NCBI RefSeq assembly: GCF_051233685.1
Contig: NZ_JBAMMY010000172.1
Span: 1 to 19,469, forward strand
Length of the DNA stretch: 19,469 nucleotides
Source of the DNA: RPRI01 sp051233685
Lineage (GTDB): Bacteria; Desulfobacterota; Desulfobacteria; Desulfobacterales; RPRI01
Direction: 5' to 3'
Shown: positions 13,061-19,469 of the stretch, piece after piece
How the letters are laid out: the number at the start of each line of letters is the position of its first letter
How positions within the stretch are numbered: the first letter of the stretch is position 1
Translations under genes and position numbers: made by a program
Notes under the pieces: model-generated
Seen by the model: only the letters and a program-made list of their open reading frames with translations
Database searches by the model: none
Told to the model about the DNA's origin: nothing

Positions 13061-15607
13061 TCATCGCTGCCACAAGATTTTAGCGGCTTCCAGGGGAACC
13101 TCAACTCCTTCATAGTAGGGTATCAGTCTTGCTGTATAGTCTGTCGCAGGGCGGTCGTCAGACACGACAGCACCATAAATATGACCACCCAAAGAGCCTG
13201 CCAGTTGGCGAAGCGGTTTCATCTCCTGCCTTACCGGCGCGTCGCCGTTTATTCCGTCTGCATAAAGCTCGACTCGTACCGCATCCTGATTTATGTCATT
13301 CAGATAGACCTGAACTTCATATACGTGCTGCTTGTCTTCTGTTTGAACCTTCATTTCGCCGAAACGCAATGTTGGCCATAGTTTCTCCATCTCTTTGCGC
13401 CAATTAACTATCTGCACAGCCACCGCACCCTTATTGGCAGCACGTTTCATATAGGCTAAAGCCGCCGGGAGGTAGTGCTGTTCGGTATATTCGCGTACCG
13501 TGCGGTTGGCGGAGAAACGCGGTGTCAACTGCGCCATGCTTTCCCGCATCCGCGCGACCCATGCGCCGGGTATGCCATTCTTATCACGGGTATAAAACTC
13601 GGGGATAACCTCCTGCTCCAGCAGATCATAAAGGGCGTCGGCTTCGGCAGCGTCCCAGGCCGGATCGTCACCATGTTCCAGGCCGTCCCCCAACGCCCAC
13701 CCTACTTCAGGTGTGTATGCTTCCGCCCACCAGCCATCCAATTCCGAGAGATTGATGCCTCCGTTTACGAGCACCTTCATGCCGCTTGTTCCGCAAGCCT
13801 CCCAGGGTCGCCGTGGAGTGTTGATCCAGACGTCCACCCCCTGCACCAGATGTTCCGTTAACAGCATGTCGTAATCGCTCAAAAAAACAATGTGCGGCCA
13901 GGCCTCCGGTTGGCGGATAAAATTAATCCATTCATGGATCAAAGCCTGCCCAGCCAGGTCCTCCGGGTGGGCCTTGCCGGCGATGACGAGTTGCACCGGC
14001 CGCTTAGGGTTGCTTAACAGACGAAGCAGCCGATCCGGGTCGTGTAACAGCAGGTTTGGCCTCTTGTAAGTTGTAAAGCGCCGTGCAAAGCCCAGTGTCA
14101 ATGCGTTGGGATCAAACAAATACTTCGCACCTTCAACCGCATCTACAGGCGCGCCGGAGGCGTCCAGCTGCCTGGAAAATCGCTCGCGCGCGTATTCAAC
14201 AAGAGACTTTCCGGCGTCGATGCGAAATTGCCAAAGTTTGGAGTCGGATATGCTGCGAATATCCTGCTCCAGGGTTTCCGTTGTTCCAAGCCACCGGTCT
14301 TTACTGCAAACATTTGTCCAAAGTTCATCGGCTGCCACTGAGTCCCAGCTTGGCATATGAACTCCATTAGTAACGTGACCAACGGGTACTTCGTCCAATG
14401 GCCAGTGGGGAAAAAGGAGTTCAAAAAGATGCCGGCTGACTTTCCCATGCAAGCGACTTACGCCATTAACCGCTCCGCTGCCCCGGATTGCCAGATAAGC
14501 CATGTTAAAGCTTTCCGAAGAATCATTCGGATTCTGACGGCCCAGGGCCAGCAAATCATGAAGTGTTATGTTAAGCCTCTGCTTGGCATAACCACCAAGG
14601 TATTGATCAATAAGAGAAGGAGCGAAACGGTCAAAACCTGCGGTAACCGCCGTGTGGGTTGTAAACAGGTTCCCCGCCCGTGTCGCAGCCAACGCTACTT
14701 CGAATGGCTGACCGGTTTCTTGCATGAAACTGCGGGCGCGTTCCAGCACTGCAAAGGCTGCATGCCCTTCATTCAGATGGCAGACTTCAGGATGGATGCC
14801 AAGTGCTTCAAGCAGTCGCCATCCACCGATGCCGAGCAGCAGTTCCTGCTTGAGACGCAGCTCCGGCCCGCTTCCGTACAACTCGCTGGTAATTCCCCGA
14901 TGCACCGGAAAGTTCGCCGCATCATTGCTGTCCAGCAGGTAAAGCTTTACTCTGCCTACCTGAACCTGCCAGGCTCGCAACCAGACCGAATAACCTGGCA
15001 GAGAGATCTCCAGGCGCAACCAGTCGCCGTTTTCCTGGCGCAAAGGGGTGATCGGCAGCTGCCCCGGATCATTATACGGGAAGAGTGCCTGTTGGTTCCC
15101 GTTTTTGTCGATCATCTGGCGAAAATAGCCTTGCTGGTATAGCAGACATAGTCCGACTACCGGTACGCCCAGGTCGTCGGCAGCCTTGAGCTGATCACCG
15201 GCTACATTGCCAAGACCGCCTGAATAGATGGGAAGTGCTTCGCTCAACATGAATTCCATGCTGAAATATGCGGCACAGGTCAGAGGAGCCTGAGGATGAT
15301 ATTGCTGAAACCACGCCTGCGCTTTCTCCGCCTGATGCTTGCCTAACAGCAGATCATCAATGTTCTTGCGGAATTCATGATCGGTCAGTACACGCTCGAG
15401 CTGATCCCGCGAGACTGTCTGCAAGACAACCCAGGGATTATGCGTCAGATTCCAAAGTTCGGAATTAAGCTGCCGCCAAATTTCATCGGTGGCATGATTC
15501 CACGACGAGCGCATATCCAGAGCAAGCTCAACCAGGGAATCGAATCCTTCGATTTCTATAGGTAAAAGGCTGTATATCGGGTGGCTGGCACGTGTTTGTT
15601 TGGCCAT
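13061..15607 (-). CDS. glgP: Alpha-glucan (glycogen) phosphorylase, short type
   Basis: This 848-residue cytoplasmic enzyme would cleave glycogen or maltodextrin with phosphate to give glucose 1-phosphate. The N-terminus (FDSLVELALDMRSSWNHATD) is the DUF3417-type extension of the alpha-glucan phosphorylase subfamily (the Thermotoga-like form). Next come AAYFSMEFMLSEALPIYSGG (112-131), the active-site HLNEGHAAF (277-285), VTNGVHMPSW (412-421), FARRFTTYKRPNLL (507-520) and the pyridoxal-phosphate site CGTSGMKVLVNGG with Lys611. The length fits this group. AAGGAAAG lies upstream of the ATG. It begins the long minus-strand gene series: the gene before it ends 164 bp away across a drop in G+C, so a promoter is expected in 15608-15771. 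Pairing with acetate kinase suggests a reserve-carbon energy module. Confidence 0.92.
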   Translation of the reverse strand: MAKQTRASHPIYSLLPIEIEGFDSLVELALDMRSSWNHATDEIWRQLNSELWNLTHNPWVVLQTVSRDQLERVLTDHEFRKNIDDLLLGKHQAEKAQAWFQQYHPQAPLTCAAYFSMEFMLSEALPIYSGGLGNVAGDQLKAADDLGVPVVGLCLLYQQGYFRQMIDKNGNQQALFPYNDPGQLPITPLRQENGDWLRLEISLPGYSVWLRAWQVQVGRVKLYLLDSNDAANFPVHRGITSELYGSGPELRLKQELLLGIGGWRLLEALGIHPEVCHLNEGHAAFAVLERARSFMQETGQPFEVALAATRAGNLFTTHTAVTAGFDRFAPSLIDQYLGGYAKQRLNITLHDLLALGRQNPNDSSESFNMAYLAIRGSGAVNGVSRLHGKVSRHLFELLFPHWPLDEVPVGHVTNGVHMPSWDSVAADELWTNVCSKDRWLGTTETLEQDIRSISDSKLWQFRIDAGKSLVEYARERFSRQLDASGAPVDAVEGAKYLFDPNALTLGFARRFTTYKRPNLLLHDPDRLLRLLSNPKRPVQLVIAGKAHPEDLAGQALIHEWINFIRQPEAWPHIVFLSDYDMLLTEHLVQGVDVWINTPRRPWEACGTSGMKVLVNGGINLSELDGWWAEAYTPEVGWALGDGLEHGDDPAWDAAEADALYDLLEQEVIPEFYTRDKNGIPGAWVARMRESMAQLTPRFSANRTVREYTEQHYLPAALAYMKRAANKGAVAVQIVNWRKEMEKLWPTLRFGEMKVQTEDKQHVYEVQVYLNDINQDAVRVELYADGINGDAPVRQEMKPLRQLAGSLGGHIYGAVVSDDRPATDYTARLIPYYEGVEVPLEAAKILWQR

Positions 15608-15715
15608 TATCTTTCCTTTCCGTTGGGATTTTATTTGAATTTAAAAAGCCAGTTTCAAAATGTCCCATTTAGGCCGATCTTTTGCATTGGGCTCAAATTT
15701 TGCACGCAGTGAAGC

Positions 15716-15725
15716 ATAGCGCTAT
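15716..15725. promoter_or_regulatory. Perfect 10-bp palindrome upstream of glgP
   Basis: ATAGCGCTAT lies in the 164-bp spacer between the radical SAM gene and glgP. A second small dyad, AATAC/GTATT (15732-15746), lies beside it. No clean -35/-10 pair is visible to me. A role as operator is a guess from position. Confidence 0.2.
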
Positions 15726-15771
15726 CATCAAAATACTAAATGTATTCCTGCGGTTAAAATTTTCGCCCGGT

Positions 15772-17250
15772 TTAAAGAATATATAACTCGCATATTTTAC
15801 GGTAATGATGCCCATATATTGAAAGCGTGATGGCAGTCGGCAGTTGCCTGGGTTTTCGAATCAGTGTCCAGATTATAAGTTTCCAGTATTGAAAACGTTC
15901 CTTACCCAAAACCCCGAGCCGGAAAGCGGATCGAAAGAATGAAAGGAACCGCTGAAAATTTATCGGCTGTTTGATTTCAGGTGTCTTCAGTTCCTTCAAT
16001 AAAGTTCTGACCCGCCGGTAGTAATATTTAGGAGAATAAATCTGTTTCATAATCGATTGATACCCGTCCAAAAGCTTGTCCATACCCATTCGGGGAATTA
16101 TATTGGTTGTTCCATTAACATTGTCTCCGGAAAAAGTATCGACCACCCGGCTTTCTCCTTGAAGCCGCTTAAAGAGACGTGTTCCGGGAATGGCCTGCAG
16201 CATTCCAACCATTGCGGTAGCGATTCCGCTTTTCTGAATGAAATCGATCTGCTTCTGAAAAATAGAAGGCATGTCGTTATCAAAACCCACTATAAAACCG
16301 CCCATCACCTGCAATCCGGAACGGTGGATAATCGCCACACTTTCAAGAAGATCCCGGTTTTTATTCTGGGTTTTATGACACTCCGTTAAACTGGCTTCAT
16401 CCGGTGATTCGATGCCGATAAAAACAGCATCGAATCCGGCCTTAACCATCAGATCAAGCAGCTCAGGGTCATCGGCGAGATTGATAGAAGCTTCCGTAAA
16501 AAAAACACATCCTTTTTTATCTTTGCGCCATTCGATAAGGGCAGGCAGCAAATGAGTCTTAAGATAACCTTTGTTTCCGATAAAATTGTCATCAACAAAA
16601 AATATGCTGCCGCGCCAGCCTAAAGTATAAATAAGATCCAGTTCAGAGATGATTTGCTGAGGTGTTTTTAAGCGCGAACGGTGACCGAACAGAGTCGTAA
16701 CATTACAGAATTCACAGTTAAAAGGACATCCTCTTGAAAACTGAATGCTCATGGATGCATATCGTTTCGTTTTTATCAAATCCCATGATGGAGCCGGGGT
16801 ATCGCAAAGATCGCAAAAACCCGACGCCCTGTAAATTTTTTTCGGTTGTCCGTTTTGCAAATCAGACAAAAAAGCGGGAAATGTCAATTCCGCTTCGTCA
16901 AGAACAAGATGGTCCACTTCCTTAAACTCATCAGGTTCGGAAGTAAAAAGCGGCCCTCCGGCAACTACTTTTAAGTTCAAAGCTTTACAGCGGGCGATGA
17001 TTTGTTTCGCAGATTCCCGCTGAACCGCCATGCCTCCGATAAAGACCATATCCGCCCATAGAAGGTCTTTATCCTTAAGACTGTCCACATTTACGTCCAC
17101 AAGGCGTTTGGACCATTTGTCCGGCAAAAGGGATGCTACGGTAAGCAGGCCAAGCGGAGGGAAGGCGGCTTTTTTTCCGATAAAACTTAAAGCGAAAGTA
17201 AAAGACCAAAAGGTATCCGGAAATTTTGGGTAAATAAGAAGTACGTTCAT
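15772..17250 (-). CDS. B12-binding radical SAM enzyme (HpnP/DUF4070-like)
   Basis: This 492-residue enzyme has an N-terminal cobalamin-binding Rossmann domain (MNVLLIYPKFPDTFWSFTFA, FPPLGLLTVASLLP, then VVAGGPLFTS near 95-104) and a radical SAM barrel. The Fe-S motif CxxxCxxC is Cys175, Cys179 and Cys182 in FSRGCPFNCEFCNV. The block IFFVDDNFIGNKGYLK and the C-terminal DUF4070-type region (YYYRRVRTLLKEL onward) place it with HpnP (hopanoid C-2 methylase) and its many uncharacterised relatives. A methylase acting on a lipid or other inert carbon is a family-level inference. It need not be HpnP itself, because no hopanoid genes are nearby. The ATG overlaps the stop of a tiny upstream ORF as ATGA, with AAGGAG about 10 nt ahead. 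It belongs to the AT-richer flank. Confidence 0.85.
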   Translation of the reverse strand: MNVLLIYPKFPDTFWSFTFALSFIGKKAAFPPLGLLTVASLLPDKWSKRLVDVNVDSLKDKDLLWADMVFIGGMAVQRESAKQIIARCKALNLKVVAGGPLFTSEPDEFKEVDHLVLDEAELTFPAFLSDLQNGQPKKIYRASGFCDLCDTPAPSWDLIKTKRYASMSIQFSRGCPFNCEFCNVTTLFGHRSRLKTPQQIISELDLIYTLGWRGSIFFVDDNFIGNKGYLKTHLLPALIEWRKDKKGCVFFTEASINLADDPELLDLMVKAGFDAVFIGIESPDEASLTECHKTQNKNRDLLESVAIIHRSGLQVMGGFIVGFDNDMPSIFQKQIDFIQKSGIATAMVGMLQAIPGTRLFKRLQGESRVVDTFSGDNVNGTTNIIPRMGMDKLLDGYQSIMKQIYSPKYYYRRVRTLLKELKTPEIKQPINFQRFLSFFRSAFRLGVLGKERFQYWKLIIWTLIRKPRQLPTAITLSIYGHHYRKICELYIL

Positions 17251-17432
17251 ATCGGCATGCTCCTTTCCGTTATCCCGGCGACTTCTTTGATCTTATATCC
17301 CGCATGGCACATCTTGCCTCCTGCGTTATTTTTTATGCTTGATTTCATAGCATTTTTCCTGTTTCTCATTAAATGGTTTGTTGCAATACATGGCATTTCA
17401 CCGATTGTACTTCGTAAATATGTTGCGTTCAT
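17247..17432 (-). CDS. Small ORF overlapping the B12 radical SAM start
   Basis: This is a frame of up to 61 codons whose TGA stop overlaps the ATG of the radical SAM gene (ATGA), so translation would be coupled. The best ribosome site inside it, GCAGGAGGCAAG, precedes an internal ATG at 17310-17312. That start gives a 21-residue peptide, MCHAGYKIKEVAGITERSMP plus Ile. From ATG 17430-17432 the product would be basic, with two Cys. I recognise no family. It might be a leader peptide that couples translation, a small partner or precursor peptide, or chance. Confidence 0.3.
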   Translation of the reverse strand: MNATYLRSTIGEMPCIATNHLMRNRKNAMKSSIKNNAGGKMCHAGYKIKEVAGITERSMPI

Positions 17433-17963
17433 GTTATTACTTAATTGTAATACGCTGTTTACTTTGGCTATAATTATCTATTTTGTAAATAGGTGTATAG
17501 GTTCATTTTGCCTGGGAGATTTTCCTGTTTTAAGGAATCTATAATTAAAAAAATATTAAGTACCTTTCATTCAAAACAAATTAACAGTTTCCTGCTAAGC
17601 ACAAAAGTTCATAAATTCGGTTATGTATTGTCATTTCGAACGAAGTTTTGCATTTCAAGTTCGACCTGGTGGACTTTAAGTTCATGGACAAGCTTCTGCG
17701 TAGTTTCTTAGACCCCTGAAGGCTGTATGCCGACTTTTTGCGAATGTAACCGATTTTCAGCGTGGTGACTCAGTTCAGCTGCTGATGTGAGCTTATTTTT
17801 GCGGTATTTGCTTTTCTATTTCTAACTGGCGGGAGAAGAAGAATTTTTTATGCAAACCCTTCAATCTTTTCATATAAAACCCAATGCAGTTTGCCTATAC
17901 ATTGGTAGTGATGTTCGCTGAAGGGGAAGTAATTATAAAAAAATCTTAAAACATCCGATGCTG
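17433..17963. other. AT-rich gene-poor interval
   Basis: There is no complete gene in these 531 bp. It holds a 15-bp dyad, CTATTT-TGT-AAATAG (17478-17492), in AT-rich sequence upstream of the radical SAM operon, which is a reasonable place for an operator. It also holds a histidine-kinase remnant near 17645-17701. A 23-codon plus-strand frame near 17850 has a purine-rich lead but no other support. Confidence 0.5.
17645..17701 (-). pseudogene. Fragment of a PAS-type sensor histidine kinase
   Basis: The minus strand encodes TQKLVHELKVHQVELEMQN and then loses similarity (FVRNDNT and a stop at 17621). 'LVHEL.VHQ.ELEMQNEELR' is the linker that precedes PAS domains in many deltaproteobacterial sensor kinases and diguanylate cyclases. 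A stop codon also lies shortly upstream in the same frame. This appears to be a short relic of a large signalling gene. Confidence 0.5.
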
Positions 17964-18257
17964 CTAATACCAGAAGGAATCGCCTTCATGAGGTTCCATC
18001 ATGTTTCCGTGTTTGCCGATAAATCGCAATCCATGTAAAGATTTATTAGCCATACATTCTTTTTGAAGCACACCTAATCCAAAAGGATGTATCAGATAAA
18101 GACCGCTTGTATTAATAACGATATTTTTATTTTTACTGCTGTATTTTTTCAGAGCATTAACCAATACCGTTGCTGAAGATCCGTCAAATTCACCCATCAG
18201 CTCAAGATACAGGTTAGCTTTGCTTTGATGTGCAGTTATTCTGAAATTTGATGCCAT
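17964..18257 (-). CDS. STAS-domain protein without the usual phospho-acceptor serine
   Basis: This 97-residue cytoplasmic protein is of anti-sigma-factor-antagonist (STAS) type. Visible are a first strand and LMGEFDGSSATVLVNALKK, then IVINTSGLYLIHPFGLGVLQ. In SpoIIAA-like proteins the last block reads 'D.SG...MDSSGLGVL', and the Ser of DSSG is phosphorylated by the partner kinase. Here it is His57-Pro58-Phe59-Gly60, so the switch residue is absent. The protein may bind a partner constitutively or be a divergent STAS scaffold. GAGGG precedes the ATG. A 12-bp hairpin separates it from the Cys-rich gene upstream. A kinase-gene relic lies downstream at 17645-17701; no anti-sigma kinase is in the window. 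Confidence 0.7.
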   Translation of the reverse strand: MASNFRITAHQSKANLYLELMGEFDGSSATVLVNALKKYSSKNKNIVINTSGLYLIHPFGLGVLQKECMANKSLHGLRFIGKHGNMMEPHEGDSFWY

Positions 18258-18306
18258 TGTTTAACCCTCAATTGATGATTGTATACCTCAATCACCGGAA
18301 CCCTTA

Positions 18307-18337
18307 TTAGCCATCATCATGAACCGATGATGGCTAA
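18307..18337. terminator. Strong hairpin between the Cys-rich gene and the STAS gene
   Basis: TTAGCCATCATC (18307-18318) and GATGATGGCTAA (18326-18337) form a perfect 12-bp stem with a 7-nt loop, extendable with one bulge. It lies 20 bp beyond the stop of the Cys-rich gene on the minus strand. There is no T-run on either side, so it may act as a processing or stabilising stem rather than a classical intrinsic terminator. Confidence 0.45.
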
Positions 18338-18356
18338 ATATTGTCTATATCAGTAA

Positions 18357-18569
18357 TCAGGGCTGAGAATATGAAAATGAAAATGTTTCAAGTTCTGAAA
18401 AATTATTAAAGCATGATATTATACCAACCAAATTCATCTGTACTTGATTCAGTATCTTGCAATCATCTGAACAAGCCGGTAGATTCTTTTTTAATTTGCA
18501 ATCTCTGCAAGGACTTTTTGCAAGATATCCGGTGAAGCATTCAAGTTTTTTTGCATATGAAAAATCCAT
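18357..18569 (-). CDS. Small Cys-rich protein, probable zinc knuckle
   Basis: This is a 70-residue protein beginning MDFSYAKKLECFTGYLAKSP. It has a Cys cluster: Cys21-x-x-Cys24 (CRDC), then Cys33-x-x-x-Cys37 (CSDDC), with further Cys at 11 and 53. The cluster could bind Zn or an Fe-S centre. I chose ATG 18567-18569 because CCGGAGG lies 5 nt upstream, 48 bp after the preceding gene. The open frame extends back to 18692 and there encodes more Cys (DCPTAFQCRSC), overlapping the previous gene by 76 bp. That longer form cannot be excluded. I do not recognise the family. It probably forms a two-gene operon with 18617-18865. Confidence 0.6.
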   Translation of the reverse strand: MDFSYAKKLECFTGYLAKSPCRDCKLKKNLPACSDDCKILNQVQMNLVGIISCFNNFSELETFSFSYSQP

Positions 18570-18616
18570 TTTATCCTCCGGTGATTTTAGCGGTTTTCCG
18601 GTAAATACTTCATGCC

Positions 18617-18865
18617 TTATACAAGATCTACATTGGAACGCAGTTGGGCAATCTGAATACCCAGACCTATACATTGTTTTCCGGCCATGCACATATCAGC
18701 GTCCTCAGGCTCCATATGAGTTTTAAGCTCATGGCTTCCCTTTTTAAGATCAACAATCCAGGCTTTTTTCATATTATCAAAGTCAACTTTCACATCTATT
18801 CCACAAGCGCCGATATCCGGATATATTGATTTGATTTTTTCACACAATTCGTTTTTGTTATACAT
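18617..18865 (-). CDS. Small conserved-looking protein of unknown function
   Basis: This 82-residue soluble protein begins MYNKNELCEKIKSIYPDIGA. It has Cys at 8, 21, 59 and 65 and an alternating strand pattern (CGIDVKVDFDNMKKAWIVDL) followed by a helix that ends with QCIGLGIQIAQLRSN. This suggests a compact alpha/beta fold. AAAGGAG lies 7 nt before the chosen ATG (18863-18865); the alternative, two codons earlier, has poorer spacing. It precedes the Cys-rich gene by 47 bp on the same strand. The four Cys might bind metal or form disulphides. I recognise no named family. Confidence 0.65.
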   Translation of the reverse strand: MYNKNELCEKIKSIYPDIGACGIDVKVDFDNMKKAWIVDLKKGSHELKTHMEPEDADMCMAGKQCIGLGIQIAQLRSNVDLV

Positions 18866-19294
18866 TTTCAACTCCTTTCAACATATAAATTTAATTGTCA
18901 TAAATCAGCTCTGCTAAAAGTCTTTTATTTTCGATAAAGCAGCATTCTTTCACATAAGGTCATTCGGACGATATGTCGGTTTCTCCATCCCTCCTTTCTT
19001 ATGACATACATGTCTTTATCTTCTTAGAGGTTATGCAATTTTATTGCCATTGCAATATATAAAAAATATTAAATATATATTATGCTGTAATAACAATAAA
19101 TAACGCTATATAATAGGATAGTTTAATAATAGCTGGCTAATTTGTTTAGTATCAGTATATGGCTTAATGTCAATATATTGATACTGTATTAGACAGGGCA
19201 TGACCGGTTTATCAAAATTAGCTTTGTACAGGTTATATGAAGTTTGTGATGTATTTGATATTTTAAAATATGAAACTGGCTCTGTAAACAAAAA
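18866..19294. other. Very AT-rich intergenic region with a dyad
   Basis: I see no supportable gene here. The region 19040-19140 is almost entirely A and T. An imperfect dyad, GTATCAGTATAT (19149-19160) and ATATATTGATAC (19173-19184), has one mismatch. Nearby, a strong AAAGGAGGG lies close to short frames of under 30 codons on the minus strand (about 18960-19010), which I do not call. Promoters for the small-protein operon are expected here, but no clear -35/-10 pair stands out. Confidence 0.4.
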
Positions 19295-19315
19295 GCCGCC
19301 CCGAAAAAGGGCGGC
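19295..19315 (-). terminator. Rho-independent terminator of the right-hand transposase gene
   Basis: On the minus strand, GCCGCCC and GGGCGGC form a perfect 7-bp GC stem around a T-rich loop, followed by TTTTTGTTT. It lies 36 bp beyond the stop of the transposase fragment at 19352. On the plus strand there is no T-run after the stem. Confidence 0.85.
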
Positions 19316-19351
19316 CCCGATAATTAATAAGGAGTTGTCACAAAATAACGT

Positions 19352-19469
19352 TTACAATTTATCTGTTGATCGATATGGCATTATTGTATAATTCCAATCT
19401 CCATGGAATTCATTACGACTGATATTTACTCGGCGAAGATCCTTATCTGATATTTTAATACCTTTCGGA
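19352..19469 (-). CDS. ISAzo13-like transposase, C-terminal end (runs off the right edge)
   Basis: The last 38 codons of a frame enter from the right edge and end at TAA 19352-19354. They read PKGIKISDKDLRRVNISRNE followed by FHGDWNYTIMPYRSTDKL. The tail 'GIK.SD..L..LNI.R..FHG.WNYTI.P' is characteristic of the ISAzo13/Rhodopirellula-type DDE transposases. The catalytic domain and the element's ends lie outside or are unmarked, so its length, intactness and terminal repeats cannot be judged. Confidence 0.7.
   Translation of the reverse strand, partial: PKGIKISDKDLRRVNISRNEFHGDWNYTIMPYRSTDKL

Noticed and set aside
14357..15142. Open frame of 261 codons on the plus strand
   Set aside because: Antisense to glucan phosphorylase; no independent support.
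19106..19291. 61-codon minus-strand frame in AT-rich DNA
   Set aside because: Composition is typical of stop-poor AT-rich chance frames, there is no ribosome site, and the transcript from the right is stopped by the terminator at 19295-19315.
19200..19391. 63-codon plus-strand frame
   Set aside because: It runs through the terminator stem and into the antisense of the transposase end.
1..19469. CRISPR arrays, tRNA or rRNA genes, and obvious riboswitches
   Set aside because: No regularly spaced repeats, no tRNA-like T-loop/acceptor combination and no rRNA core sequences were seen on reading. The spacer upstream of the B12-dependent enzyme shows no recognisable cobalamin-riboswitch box.
1..19469. 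The two transposase fragments as ends of one composite transposon
   Set aside because: They belong to different families (IS1595-like and ISAzo13-like), so they cannot act as a matched pair.

Overview
The window looks like a bacterial accessory region, most plausibly from a Desulfobacterota-type (deltaproteobacterial) or related anaerobic/microaerophilic organism. This rests on gene content: a cobalamin-dependent radical SAM protein of the HpnP/DUF4070 type, a remnant of a 'VHELxVHQVELEMQN' PAS-kinase linker that is common in that group, a U32-family Fe-S protein, and small Cys-rich proteins. It is an inference, because there is no rRNA or other marker gene. Every gene I can support lies on the minus strand, so the map is best read from right to left. 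The middle (about 660-15600) is visibly richer in G+C than the AT-rich left end (1-655) and right part (15610-19469). The window is cut at both ends by transposase genes: IS1595-like at the left and ISAzo13-like at the right.

Layout from right to left. 19352-19469 is the end of an ISAzo13-like transposase gene, followed by a clear minus-strand intrinsic terminator. 17964-18865 holds two small Cys-containing proteins and a STAS-domain protein. 17645-17701 is a histidine-kinase remnant in a gene-poor stretch. 15772-17432 holds a B12 radical SAM enzyme preceded by a tiny overlapping ORF. 11772-15607 is alpha-glucan phosphorylase plus an acetate kinase-family enzyme. 8056-11667 is a metal module: a 53-aa membrane protein, a DUF302 protein, a lipoprotein with a Met/His-rich tail and a Cu(I)-type P-ATPase. 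7165-7989 is a perhydrolase/arylesterase-type alpha/beta hydrolase. 4008-7133 is a tightly overlapping operon of a U32-family Fe-S protein, a SAM methyltransferase and a type III polyketide synthase. 2625-3673 is a ferritin-like protein plus Fe superoxide dismutase. 2295-2551 holds remnants of a second acetate-kinase/small-membrane-protein pair. 837-2219 is an exported dihaem cytochrome c peroxidase-like protein. 168-600 is a dsrE-family gene broken by a frameshift and by the IS1595-like element.

How the genes may work together. The central block reads as a stress-tolerance island: copper export, superoxide and peroxide handling, iron or diiron chemistry, and glycogen phosphorolysis with acetyl-phosphate metabolism. 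The item most worth following up is the three-gene overlapping operon. The order methyltransferase-type III PKS resembles the phenolic-lipid (Srs-type) pathways of actinomycetes, but the oxygen-dependent flavin hydroxylase of those pathways is replaced by a U32 protein. Members of that superfamily (UbiU/UbiV) carry out oxygen-independent hydroxylation. I infer an anaerobic route to a methylated, hydroxylated (quinone-like) polyketide lipid. I cannot test this from sequence alone.
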